Positions 8,196-15,640 of a stretch of 64,000 bases of DNA are shown in pieces; the first letter of the stretch is position 1; each line of letters opens with the position of its first letter. The notes beneath the pieces are model-generated. The model made no database searches. It had not been told where the DNA came from and worked only from the letters and a program-made list of their open reading frames with translations. This DNA comes from Psychroserpens sp. Hel_I_66 (GTDB taxonomy: Bacteria > Bacteroidota > Bacteroidia > Flavobacteriales > Flavobacteriaceae), in assembly GCF_000799465.1 (NCBI RefSeq), contig NZ_JUGU01000001.1:1426001-1490000 (forward strand). Reading direction: 5' to 3'. Made by a program: the position numbers and the translations under genes.

Positions 8196-8822
8196 CTACG
8201 ACGGAAAACCGAGCATGCTGCCCATTCCAACGGTAAATAACCAACAACCATAAATGGCGTGCTCTATGGTTACCAATAGTGTTGATTTTGTCCTTTTATA
8301 TGTGATTGCAAAAAGTATTCCTCCAATAAAAGTAAGGAACATGACGAGCACATTTCCGAAGAATAAATGCGCCAAAGAAAAAAGTGTAGCATTTAAAACA
8401 ATAAAAAGCGTATCATTTTTAAATAACGATTGATAACGTTGGAAAAAGAACGTTCTATAAATCAATTCTTGAGGATATACCGAAAAAACGCTGTAAACAA
8501 AAAGAATAAACAACCATAATAATGGTTTGTTCAACACAACGACATAAAGATTTGGCTTATCCAGAAACCACATGTAGAGCGTTGTAACTATTGCAATACC
8601 TATTAACTGGACGAATGTGTACTTAAAAAACATGCTCCAATTAAGATGTGGCGCAATTTTAAATTTGTTTTTTTCGACCCGCAACAACACGAACAAAACA
8701 TACATAAAACCAAAGATCCCGATACCCATTTTTATCGCTAAGGGATATGTTATGGAGAAACTTAACGGAACTAAAATAAAAATTATAAAAAACTCTGTGA
8801 GCTTGTAAACGTTTGATTGCAT
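8196..8822 (-). CDS. CPBP-type intramembrane protease homologue
   Basis: A 208-residue protein that is almost all membrane spans (about six). Motif 1 reads PQELIYRTFF where the classical CPBP motif has two consecutive glutamates; only the second is kept. Motif 2 is FSLAHLFFGN and motif 3 is TIEHAIYG, supplying the expected histidines. The family includes Rce1-like prenyl-protein proteases and bacteriocin-immunity proteins; the role here is unknown. It is followed by the Lrp gene in head-to-tail order on the same strand, 21 bases away, so the two may share a transcript from the Lrp promoter. Confidence 0.8.
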   Translation of the reverse strand: MQSNVYKLTEFFIIFILVPLSFSITYPLAIKMGIGIFGFMYVLFVLLRVEKNKFKIAPHLNWSMFFKYTFVQLIGIAIVTTLYMWFLDKPNLYVVVLNKPLLWLFILFVYSVFSVYPQELIYRTFFFQRYQSLFKNDTLFIVLNATLFSLAHLFFGNVLVMFLTFIGGILFAITYKRTKSTLLVTIEHAIYGCWLFTVGMGSMLGFPS

Positions 8823-8843
8823 GCTTAAAGATAACCATTAAAA

Positions 8844-9305
8844 TTACACACTAATTGCAGTTGTATGTTTTACTTCGCTTATCATAAATGCGCTGTGTGT
8901 ACTCCCTATATGACTTATTGTGGTTAATTTTTTAACCATAAATTCACGAAACTCATCCATATCTGCAACAATGACCTTGAGCAAATAATCATAATCACCA
9001 CTTATATGGTAGCATTCAAGAACCTCATCTAACTTTTTCACCTCTTTTTCAAACTGAACAACATAATCCTGAGTATGCTGCAATAATTTAATACTACAAA
9101 ACGTAACGAAAGATCTATCAACTTCCTTTTTATTGACCAATGCGACATATCCCGAAATCACTTGAGCACGCTCCAGTTTTTTTATACGTTCATAAACCGC
9201 AGTTACAGATAAGTTTAATTTACCCGAAAGCTCTTTATTGGTCTGTTTGCTATCATCTTGAATAAGTTTAAGTAATTTTTTATCAATAGCATCTAATTGA
9301 ATCAT
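8844..9305 (-). CDS. Lrp/AsnC family transcriptional regulator
   Basis: A 153-residue protein with the standard two-part layout. The N-terminal winged helix-turn-helix (LDAIDKKLLKLIQDDSKQ, then LSGKLNLSVTAVYERIKKLE) occupies residues 4-50. It is followed by a C-terminal RAM-type ligand-binding domain (VLECYHISGDYDYLLKVIVAD near 95-115). These regulators sense amino acids. The gene is divergent from a Cys/Met-metabolism PLP enzyme with 170 bases between them, so it very likely controls that gene and itself. Confidence 0.93.
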   Translation of the reverse strand: MIQLDAIDKKLLKLIQDDSKQTNKELSGKLNLSVTAVYERIKKLERAQVISGYVALVNKKEVDRSFVTFCSIKLLQHTQDYVVQFEKEVKKLDEVLECYHISGDYDYLLKVIVADMDEFREFMVKKLTTISHIGSTHSAFMISEVKHTTAISV

Positions 9306-9475
9306 AAATTTGAAATTTTTTCAGTTTGATATTTACTAATAGGGTTTGCAAAACAAAAATAACTAAATAATCACATTATTATAGTTTTATATTCTAATTA
9401 TTCTAATATACATTGATATTTTATCTAATTATCATCATATTTGATATGAATTTTAATTTAATAAAAATTATAAAA
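9306..9475. promoter_or_regulatory. Divergent control region of Lrp and PLP enzyme genes
   Basis: A very AT-rich 170-base gap. On the plus strand, CATATTTG at 9436-9443 is one base off the -7 consensus and would start a leader of about 25 bases. On the minus strand, TATTTTTG (plus-strand CAAAAATA near 9355) fits the box for the Lrp gene. Repeated short TAATTATTCTAAT-like blocks could be Lrp operators, but I cannot define the site. Confidence 0.4.
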
Positions 9476-10696
9476 ATGGCATTTAAACCAGCAAATAACA
9501 TACAGGATTTACAATACTTTGGAGAGTTTGGAGGCGTTAATCCTTCAATCTCAGATTCGTCAACCTATACCTTTATTTCAGCAAAAACAATGTTTGATAC
9601 GTTTGAGGGAAATGCAGATGGTTGTTATTTATATTCTCGTCACTCCTCACCTTCCAACTTATATTTAGGCGAAGCACTTGCTGCCATGGAAGGGACCGAA
9701 ACTGCAAACGTATCTGCTTCTGGCATGGGAGCTATTACACCTGTTTTAATGCAACTTTGTGGAGCTGGTGATCATATCGTTTCCAGTAGAACAATTTATG
9801 GAGGTACGTATGCTTTCTTAAAAAACTTTACACCTCGATTTAATATTGAAACCTCTTTTGTAGATATAACAAAATTAGATATCGTTGAGGCTGCCATTAC
9901 TAAAAACACGAAGGTTTTATATTGTGAGTCGGTGAGCAATCCACTTTTGGAGGTTGCAGATATTAAAGGCCTTGCTGAGATTGCAAAACGTCACAACTTA
10001 AAGTTAGTGGTAGATAATACCTTTTCCCCATTATCAATCTCTCCTGCAAAATTAGGTGCAGATATAGTGATCCATAGTTTAACAAAATTCATAAATGGCT
10101 CAAGTGATACGGTTGGTGGTGTTGTTTGTGGCACTCAAGAATTTATCAATGATTTGAGAAATGTAAACGATGGAGCTTCTATGCTTTTAGGTTCTACGAT
10201 GGACAGTTTACGATCTGCTTCCGTATTAAAGAACTTGAGAACATTGCACATTAGAATGCAACAACACAGTTTAAATGGCGCATATTTAGCTCAAAAGTTT
10301 GAGCAGGCGGGATTAAAAACCGTTTATCCAGGATTACCATCACATCCATCACATGAGTTGTTCAAATCTATGATGAATGAAAAATACGGATTTGGAGGTA
10401 TGCTCACCATAGACGTTGGTAGCCTCGACAAAGCAAACGAACTCATGGAACTTATGCAAGAGAAAAACCTAGGCTACTTGGCAGTAAGTTTAGGATTTTA
10501 TAAAACCTTATTCTCTGCTCCTGGAAGTTCTACGTCTTCGGAAATTCCTGAAGATGAGCAAAAGGCAATGGGCTTAAGTGATGGGCTAATTCGTTTTTCT
10601 ATTGGACTGGATGCAGATATTGAACGTACTTTTGAAATGATGCGTGCATGTATGGAAGAACTAGAAATTTTAAAAGCTGAGGATGTTTTAGCATAA
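9476..10696 (+). CDS. Cys/Met-metabolism PLP enzyme (cystathionine gamma-synthase / methionine gamma-lyase type)
   Basis: A 406-residue trans-sulfuration family enzyme, started at ATG 9476 (MAFKPANN) because the 21 upstream codons are hydrophobic AT-rich leader unlike the family. Marks are SASGMGAI, the substrate/PLP tyrosine region SSRTIYGGTYAF, VVDNTFSPL and the PLP lysine in IHSLTKFINGSSD. A cysteine typical of Pseudomonas methionine gamma-lyase just after LYG is glycine here (YGGTYAF), so lyase versus synthase cannot be settled. It is divergent from an Lrp/AsnC gene, suggesting amino-acid control, and has a terminator right after the stop. Confidence 0.85.
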   Translation: MAFKPANNIQDLQYFGEFGGVNPSISDSSTYTFISAKTMFDTFEGNADGCYLYSRHSSPSNLYLGEALAAMEGTETANVSASGMGAITPVLMQLCGAGDHIVSSRTIYGGTYAFLKNFTPRFNIETSFVDITKLDIVEAAITKNTKVLYCESVSNPLLEVADIKGLAEIAKRHNLKLVVDNTFSPLSISPAKLGADIVIHSLTKFINGSSDTVGGVVCGTQEFINDLRNVNDGASMLLGSTMDSLRSASVLKNLRTLHIRMQQHSLNGAYLAQKFEQAGLKTVYPGLPSHPSHELFKSMMNEKYGFGGMLTIDVGSLDKANELMELMQEKNLGYLAVSLGFYKTLFSAPGSSTSSEIPEDEQKAMGLSDGLIRFSIGLDADIERTFEMMRACMEELEILKAEDVLA

Positions 10697-10709
10697 ACAC
10701 AAAAAACAT

Positions 10710-10740
10710 AAAGCCTTTCAGATAATTCTGGAAGGCTTTT
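10710..10740. terminator. Bidirectional terminator
   Basis: AAAGCCTTTCAG (10710-10721) pairs with CTGGAAGGCTTT (10728-10739) with one G-U pair and a 6-base loop, followed by a T run. It separates the plus-strand PLP enzyme gene from the convergent minus-strand gene, whose stop codon it touches. Confidence 0.75.
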
Positions 10741-11761
10741 ATTTTCCTTTAATTCGCTCCCAAATGACATTCAAAGTAAATTCAAGATCGTCTATTTCTG
10801 GAGCAAACGGTTTCATATTTAAGCGATCTTCAGTTTTGTACAATTTTAGATTAAAAACAGGCTTGTAACCTTCTCTGGTTTCAACCAATGGGTAACGTAA
10901 ATCCTTGTAATCATACGCGTTATCATTTAATTGCTCCACATTATAATAACCGTCACTAAACCAAGCTAAAGATTTTAAATCTGCATAACCGTCTTCTTTT
11001 AAATCTCTTTTCTTCGGAAATGTCATCCACTCAGAAAATCTATCCGTTGTATCAAACAATGAGTAATACGCTACTTCGTAAGTGCTATCGGTTTCTGCAA
11101 TTCCGTACCAAAGAATATTATTAAAAATAGAAGGTTGAGCGCTAAACCTTTGATAAACGATTCCTTTTTCAGCTAAAGAATTTTGAAACACACTATCTAT
11201 GTAGAGCTTATTAAAAATGGTAAAAATCATATATACTGAACTTACTCCTACGCCAATCTTGATCCAAAACCTACGTTTATGATGCTCTCTACTATAGAAC
11301 ATCAAAACAATCATACTTAACAAAAAAGGTACAGTATACAGAGGATCTACAACAGCAATATTATTAAATGCAACGCGATAATTTGAAAAAGGAGCAAATA
11401 ATTGTGTGCCATATGGCGTAAAACAGTCTAAAATAGGATGCGTAAATAATGACCAGAAAAATAACAGAATCCAATCTTTTTTTGTGGTTGTGCCTAAACG
11501 ATTTCCGTTATTATACAATTTGTATACAAGCCATCCCAATAAAAATCCAGCCAAAATGGAAAATAAAATAGAGTGCATAAAGCCTCTGTGAAATAGCATA
11601 ATATCAATTTCGTTTGAATAGAATAACCTTCCGAAGAACACATCCAAATCGGGAATCGTCCCTCCAATGGCTCCAAAAAATAAAGCCTTATTCCCTATTT
11701 TACGACCCAAAACAGCTTCTCCACAAGCAGCACCTAAAACAATTTGAGTTAATGAATCCAT
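10739..11761 (-). CDS. Membrane-bound metal-dependent hydrolase (DUF457/YdjM family)
   Basis: A 340-residue protein. The start MDSLTQIVLGAACGEAVLG and IPDLDVFFGRL, FHRGFMHSILF and HPILDCFTPYGTQLF give the Asp/His set conserved in the YdjM (LexA-regulated membrane hydrolase) family. Four or five membrane helices lie between residues 60 and 200. A soluble C-terminal part of about 140 residues follows. Members are predicted inner-membrane metal-dependent hydrolases of unknown substrate. It is transcribed alone, convergent with the PLP enzyme gene and divergent from nhaC. Confidence 0.85.
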   Translation of the reverse strand: MDSLTQIVLGAACGEAVLGRKIGNKALFFGAIGGTIPDLDVFFGRLFYSNEIDIMLFHRGFMHSILFSILAGFLLGWLVYKLYNNGNRLGTTTKKDWILLFFWSLFTHPILDCFTPYGTQLFAPFSNYRVAFNNIAVVDPLYTVPFLLSMIVLMFYSREHHKRRFWIKIGVGVSSVYMIFTIFNKLYIDSVFQNSLAEKGIVYQRFSAQPSIFNNILWYGIAETDSTYEVAYYSLFDTTDRFSEWMTFPKKRDLKEDGYADLKSLAWFSDGYYNVEQLNDNAYDYKDLRYPLVETREGYKPVFNLKLYKTEDRLNMKPFAPEIDDLEFTLNVIWERIKGK

Positions 11762-11862
11762 TTATTTTTTTAGAATTGAAATGTAAATGTACGCAACTAT
11801 TATGATTTGCAGAATAGACAACATTATTGTAACATTACAAGTGAAAACCGACACAAAAACAG

Positions 11863-13530
11863 ATGAGCGACGACAAAAATATTTCAGAAATTGAAGCTAA
11901 AAATGAAAATGTTATTGAAAATAAGGAACTTAATTTCTTTGAAGCACTAATTCCTGTTGTGATATTAATGGGCATGCTAGCCTACAATATCTTTTTTGTT
12001 GAAGACCAAGAATGGTTTGGAGGATATACAAATCAAATTATTTTATTACTTGGAGGCGCTGTTGCTGCTGTGGTTGGCTTTTTTAATAAAGTCTCAATAT
12101 CGATTATGCTAAAAGAGGTTTGGGAAAACCTAAAAAGCGTTTTCGTACCAATTATGATTTTGTTTTTGGTTGGTGCACTTGCTGGCACTTGGTTGATTAG
12201 CGGTGTGATACCTGCAATGGTCTATTATGGATTAAAAGTATTGAGTCCTGAGATTTTTCTGCCAGCTTCTGTGATCATTGCTGCTGTTATTTCTATTGCA
12301 ACGGGAAGCTCATGGACTACCTCTGCAACTGTTGGTATTGCGTTGGTTGGCATTGGCACAGCTCTGGGTATTAACCCAGGTATGATTGCTGGTGCTGTAA
12401 TTTCGGGAGCTTATTTTGGTGATAAAATGTCACCTCTAAGTGATACCACAAACTTGGCGCCTGCAATGGCTGGAACCGATTTGTTTACGCACATTAAATA
12501 TATGGCATTGACGACTGTGCCTACGATAGTAATTACTTTGATTATCTTCGGAATAATTAGTGCTTCAATCGATACTTCTGGAAATGCAGATATTTCTCAA
12601 ATTCTTGAAACCATAGATGCTACATTTCATATTACACCTTGGTTGTTTTTAGTTCCTATCGCTGTAGTTGCCTTAATTTTGATGAAAACAAAACCACTTA
12701 TTGCGTTGGGCACAGGTGTTATTTTAGCTATTGTTTTCGCGCTTGTTTTTCAGCCAGATGTTATAGAAAATGTAACGGGATCTAAATCTAAAACTATTGT
12801 AAACTCAGTTTTTACAGATACTAATATTCCTATTGATGATTCCGCATATATAGCAAAACTCAATGACCAAGATATTGAGGCTATCAACAACAATGAAAAT
12901 TTAGAAGCACTTTTAAGTGATGGTGGTATTGAGAAAAACTTCTCCCAAACAGAATTGGAACAAGTTTTTGAAGATGCTAATTATGATCAAAGCACATTAG
13001 CTTTAAAAACCGATAGCTTGAGCAGATTATTAACTATTGATAAACTTAAACAGCTTTTTGGTGCTGGTGGAATGGAAGGAATGCTCTGGACCATTTACCT
13101 CATAATTTGCGCCATGGTTTTTGGAGGTATTATGGATGGTATTGGCGCCTTATCTAGAATAACAAAAGCACTACTTACCGTGGCAACATCTGTATTTGGT
13201 TTATTTGCAAGTACAGTAGCAAGTTGTTTGGGATTAAACATTATTGCATCAGACCAGTACCTGGCTTTGGTAATCCCGGGAAAAATGTTCAAACAAGCTT
13301 ATCACGATAGAGGGCTTGCGCCAGAAAACTTATCTAGAACTCTTGAGGATTCTGGTACAGTAACCTCTGTTTTAATCCCTTGGAACACCTGTGGCGCTTA
13401 TCAATCTGGTGTTTTAGGTGTGGGTGTGGGTGAGTATTTCATGTACGCTATATTTAATTGGTTAAGTCCTTTTACAACTTTAATCTTCGCAGCATTTTCT
13501 ATAAAGATTAGGCAACTCAAGAATAAATGA
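11863..13530 (+). CDS. nhaC: Na+/H+ antiporter, NhaC family
   Basis: A 555-residue polytopic membrane protein exchanging Na+ for H+ at the inner membrane. NhaC-type marks are visible: IATGSSWTTSATVGIALVGI, GAVISGAYFGDKMSPLSDTT and the late LEDSGTVTSVLIPWNTCGAY. The N-terminal 25 residues are acidic and cytoplasmic. A polar stretch of about 100 residues (roughly 300-395, rich in Asn, Asp and Glu) interrupts the membrane part, longer than the loop in many relatives. It is monogenic, with a weak hairpin downstream. Confidence 0.9.
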   Translation: MSDDKNISEIEAKNENVIENKELNFFEALIPVVILMGMLAYNIFFVEDQEWFGGYTNQIILLLGGAVAAVVGFFNKVSISIMLKEVWENLKSVFVPIMILFLVGALAGTWLISGVIPAMVYYGLKVLSPEIFLPASVIIAAVISIATGSSWTTSATVGIALVGIGTALGINPGMIAGAVISGAYFGDKMSPLSDTTNLAPAMAGTDLFTHIKYMALTTVPTIVITLIIFGIISASIDTSGNADISQILETIDATFHITPWLFLVPIAVVALILMKTKPLIALGTGVILAIVFALVFQPDVIENVTGSKSKTIVNSVFTDTNIPIDDSAYIAKLNDQDIEAINNNENLEALLSDGGIEKNFSQTELEQVFEDANYDQSTLALKTDSLSRLLTIDKLKQLFGAGGMEGMLWTIYLIICAMVFGGIMDGIGALSRITKALLTVATSVFGLFASTVASCLGLNIIASDQYLALVIPGKMFKQAYHDRGLAPENLSRTLEDSGTVTSVLIPWNTCGAYQSGVLGVGVGEYFMYAIFNWLSPFTTLIFAAFSIKIRQLKNK

Positions 13531-13577
13531 AATTGATTTTTCATTAAAAAGTAGTTGTATTTATTCAGTTGATAATT

Positions 13578-13619
13578 TACACATCCTTTCTTTATCAAAT
13601 CAGCACAAAATGATGTGTA
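13578..13619 (+). terminator. Possible terminator after nhaC
   Basis: TACACATC (13578-13585) pairs with GATGTGTA (13612-13619) across a 26-base loop, then a short T run. It is the only hairpin in the 208-base gap before the peroxiredoxin gene. Confidence 0.35.
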
Positions 13620-13698
13620 TTTTTGAAGCCATATTTTCATACTATAATTTTATAGTTTCTTATAATCAAATTCTATTTCATTAAGCTATTGCATGCTT

Positions 13699-13706
13699 TA
13701 ATTTTG
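13699..13706 (+). promoter_or_regulatory. -7 box for the peroxiredoxin operon
   Basis: TAATTTTG matches TAnnTTTG 33 bases before the peroxiredoxin ATG. A TTG lies upstream but too close to be the -33 box, so only the -7 element is supported. Confidence 0.45.
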
Positions 13707-13738
13707 TTCTAAATAATAACTTTAATTAAAACATAAAT

Positions 13739-14383
13739 ATGGCTTTAGTAGGAAGACAATTTCCAAATTTAAATGTAAACGCTATGAACGAAATGGGTGA
13801 TACTTTCAAACTCAACGTTCTTGAAGAAGCAAAAAACAACAATAAAAAAGTAGTGCTATTTTGGTACCCAAAAGATTTTACTTTTGTATGCCCAACGGAA
13901 TTACACGCATTTCAAGCTGCACAAGCAGAATTTGAAAAAAGAAATACCATTGTAATTGGTGCATCTTGTGATACTGCAGAGGTTCACTTTGCGTGGTTAA
14001 GCACAGCAAAAGATAATGGTGGAATTGAAGGTGTAACTTATCCTTTATTAGCAGATTCAAACAGAAACCTTGCCTCTGCATTAGGTATTTTAGATACAAC
14101 AGATGTTGAATACAACGACGAAACAGGATTATACACTGTTGAAGGTGACAATGTAACATACAGAGCAACATACATCATTGACGAAGAAGGAACGATCCAA
14201 CATGAGAGCGTAAACAATATGCCTTTAGGTAGAAATGTAAATGAATATTTGAGAATCATTGACGCCTTAACCCACGTCCAGGAAAAAGGAGAAGTTTGTC
14301 CTGCAAACTGGGAAGAAGGAAAAGACGCAATGCAAGCAAACGCAAAAGGCACTGCTGAATATTTAAAAGCGCACTTGAACTAA
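13739..14383 (+). CDS. 2-Cys peroxiredoxin (AhpC/TSA family)
   Basis: A 214-residue cytoplasmic peroxidase reducing H2O2, alkyl hydroperoxides and probably peroxynitrite. The peroxidatic cysteine is C51 in FTFVCPTE and the resolving cysteine is C187 in GEVCPANW; the C-terminal arm after it is intact. An additional C77 lies in GASCDTAE. A thioredoxin and a small partner gene follow on the same strand, which would supply the reductant. This is the first gene of the oxidative-defence block at 13.7-17.9 kb. Confidence 0.95.
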   Translation: MALVGRQFPNLNVNAMNEMGDTFKLNVLEEAKNNNKKVVLFWYPKDFTFVCPTELHAFQAAQAEFEKRNTIVIGASCDTAEVHFAWLSTAKDNGGIEGVTYPLLADSNRNLASALGILDTTDVEYNDETGLYTVEGDNVTYRATYIIDEEGTIQHESVNNMPLGRNVNEYLRIIDALTHVQEKGEVCPANWEEGKDAMQANAKGTAEYLKAHLN

Positions 14384-14398
14384 AAATCACCAAAACAA

Positions 14399-14447
14399 AA
14401 TCCCAAATTCCAAAATGTAATTATTTTTTACTTCGGAATTTGGGATT
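14399..14447 (+). terminator. Long hairpin between peroxiredoxin and thioredoxin genes
   Basis: AATCCCAAATTCC (14399-14411) pairs perfectly with GGAATTTGGGATT (14435-14447) around a 23-base loop. The downstream T run is weak, so it is more likely a partial terminator or mRNA processing/stability element that sets unequal levels of the two products. The right arm contains a copy of the CTTCGGAA octamer. Confidence 0.5.
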
Positions 14448-14459
14448 CAAAATTTTATT

Positions 14460-14774
14460 ATGATAAAAGAATTAGAACAAGATAACTTAGCTGAAATAGT
14501 ATCGCAAAATGACACCGTAATTGTACAGTATTCTGCCACTTGGTGTGGAAACTGCAGAATCATGAAACCAAAGTTTAAAAAGTTATCTTCGGAAAATGAG
14601 AACATCACCTTTATTATGGCTGATGCCGAGAAATTTCCGGAATCAAGAAAACTAGCTACAGTTGATAATCTACCAACTTTCGCAACATTTCAAAAAGGAG
14701 CTTTCATAAACCAAACGCAAACGAACAAGTTTGACGTATTAAAAGATTTAGTAAATGAAGTTACCAGTAATTAA
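14460..14774 (+). CDS. Thioredoxin family protein
   Basis: A 104-residue single-domain thioredoxin with active site WCGNC (C29, C32) instead of the usual WCGPC, followed by RIMKPKFKKL; the cis-proline is in DNLPTFATF. It has no signal peptide, so it is cytoplasmic. It lies directly after a 2-Cys peroxiredoxin and overlaps the next gene by 20 bases, which suggests it is the dedicated reductant of that peroxiredoxin. The G-N pair between the cysteines should alter redox potential relative to thioredoxin 1. Confidence 0.9.
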   Translation: MIKELEQDNLAEIVSQNDTVIVQYSATWCGNCRIMKPKFKKLSSENENITFIMADAEKFPESRKLATVDNLPTFATFQKGAFINQTQTNKFDVLKDLVNEVTSN

Positions 14775-15012
14775 GCATCTATCTCAATTTATTGAAGATA
14801 ACGACGAGGACTTTATTGTCGAAACAATAGAGACTTTAGAAAACCTTACAGAAGTTTCTTCTTTAAAAGATGAAGAATTGGATGTTATTGGAGAACTGAT
14901 TTCAAATATGTATGGTGCTCTTGAAGTTCAAAAAATGATTAAATCTGGAACACCTAAAAAGGAAGCATTAAATGCTTTTATGAAACGTGTGATGGGTTCA
15001 ATAGATAATTAG
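14755..15012 (+). CDS. Small conserved protein of the peroxiredoxin-thioredoxin operon (DUF6952-like)
   Basis: An 85-residue acidic protein (MKLPVIKHL, FIVETIETLENL, ELISNMYGALEVQKMI, MKRVMGSID), predicted all-helical and soluble. Its start lies inside the last codons of the thioredoxin gene (20-base overlap), implying coupled translation. From memory, small proteins of this kind follow thioredoxin and AhpC genes in many Flavobacteriia and are listed as DUF6952; the name is tentative. Its function is unknown, but the position points to peroxide defence. Confidence 0.75.
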   Translation: MKLPVIKHLSQFIEDNDEDFIVETIETLENLTEVSSLKDEELDVIGELISNMYGALEVQKMIKSGTPKKEALNAFMKRVMGSIDN

Positions 15013-15035
15013 ATCTCTTAGATTTTTTAGATTTA

Positions 15036-15076
15036 AAAAATACGGTTATTTTCCTTGTGGGAGTAACCGTATTTTT
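15036..15076. terminator. Terminator of the peroxiredoxin operon
   Basis: AAAAATACGGTTA (15036-15048) pairs with TAACCGTATTTTT (15064-15076), a 13-bp stem ending in T5. It is symmetrical, so it can also stop the convergent ankyrin gene. Confidence 0.75.
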
Positions 15077-15097
15077 GTGTTCTATCTTTAGCTCAGT

Positions 15098-15568
15098 CTA
15101 TTGTAAAAGCGCTACAAGATCTTGATAGCCTTTTTCCGAAGCATAATTAATTGCTTTTCTACCTTCTTTATCCTGTATTGTTTTATCTGCTTTGTGATCT
15201 AGTAACAGCGCTACTGTATTTTGCTGGTTATATGTGGTTGCAAAAATCAATGGTGTGGTGCCCAAATTGTTTTGTGCGTTGATATTTGCACCCTTCTCAA
15301 TCAATAATTTTGCTAATTTTTCATTTCCTTTAAAGCTCACTCCTATTAATGCTGTATTTCCCGTATGGTCTTTTGCATCAATGTCCGCATTATGTTCTAT
15401 TAAGATTTTGGTTGCTACCTCATTGTCAAAATAAGTAGCAAATATTAAAGGTGTAAACCCTCTGGAATCTCTAACATTCGCTAAATCAGGTTGTTCTTTT
15501 AGAAGCGACTTGAGTTGCTCGTTATCCTTGATTCTTATAGCTTCAAAAAGGAGTTCAATGTTTTTCAT
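15098..15568 (-). CDS. Ankyrin-repeat protein, probable KatG partner
   Basis: A 156-residue protein built of four to five ankyrin repeats. Repeated blocks of the type GFTPLIFATYFDNE, GNTALIGVSFKGNEKLAKLL, GTTPLIFATTYNQQNTVALLL and GRKAINYASEKGYQDLVALL each span about 33 residues. There is no signal peptide. It lies 72 bases after katG on the same strand. In several proteobacteria an ankyrin protein (AnkB) is encoded with a catalase and is needed for full activity, so a catalase-supporting role is a reasonable inference here. Confidence 0.88.
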   Translation of the reverse strand: MKNIELLFEAIRIKDNEQLKSLLKEQPDLANVRDSRGFTPLIFATYFDNEVATKILIEHNADIDAKDHTGNTALIGVSFKGNEKLAKLLIEKGANINAQNNLGTTPLIFATTYNQQNTVALLLDHKADKTIQDKEGRKAINYASEKGYQDLVALLQ

Positions 15569-15640
15569 AAGATTTTATATTAAACTAAAAAAGGAATGAG
15601 CACCAAAACCCACTCCTCTTTTAAAATTGATAACTGCGTT

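Noticed and set aside
13401..13640. Minus-strand frame at the end of nhaC
   Set aside because: It is antisense to conserved nhaC sequence and continues into an AT-rich gap.
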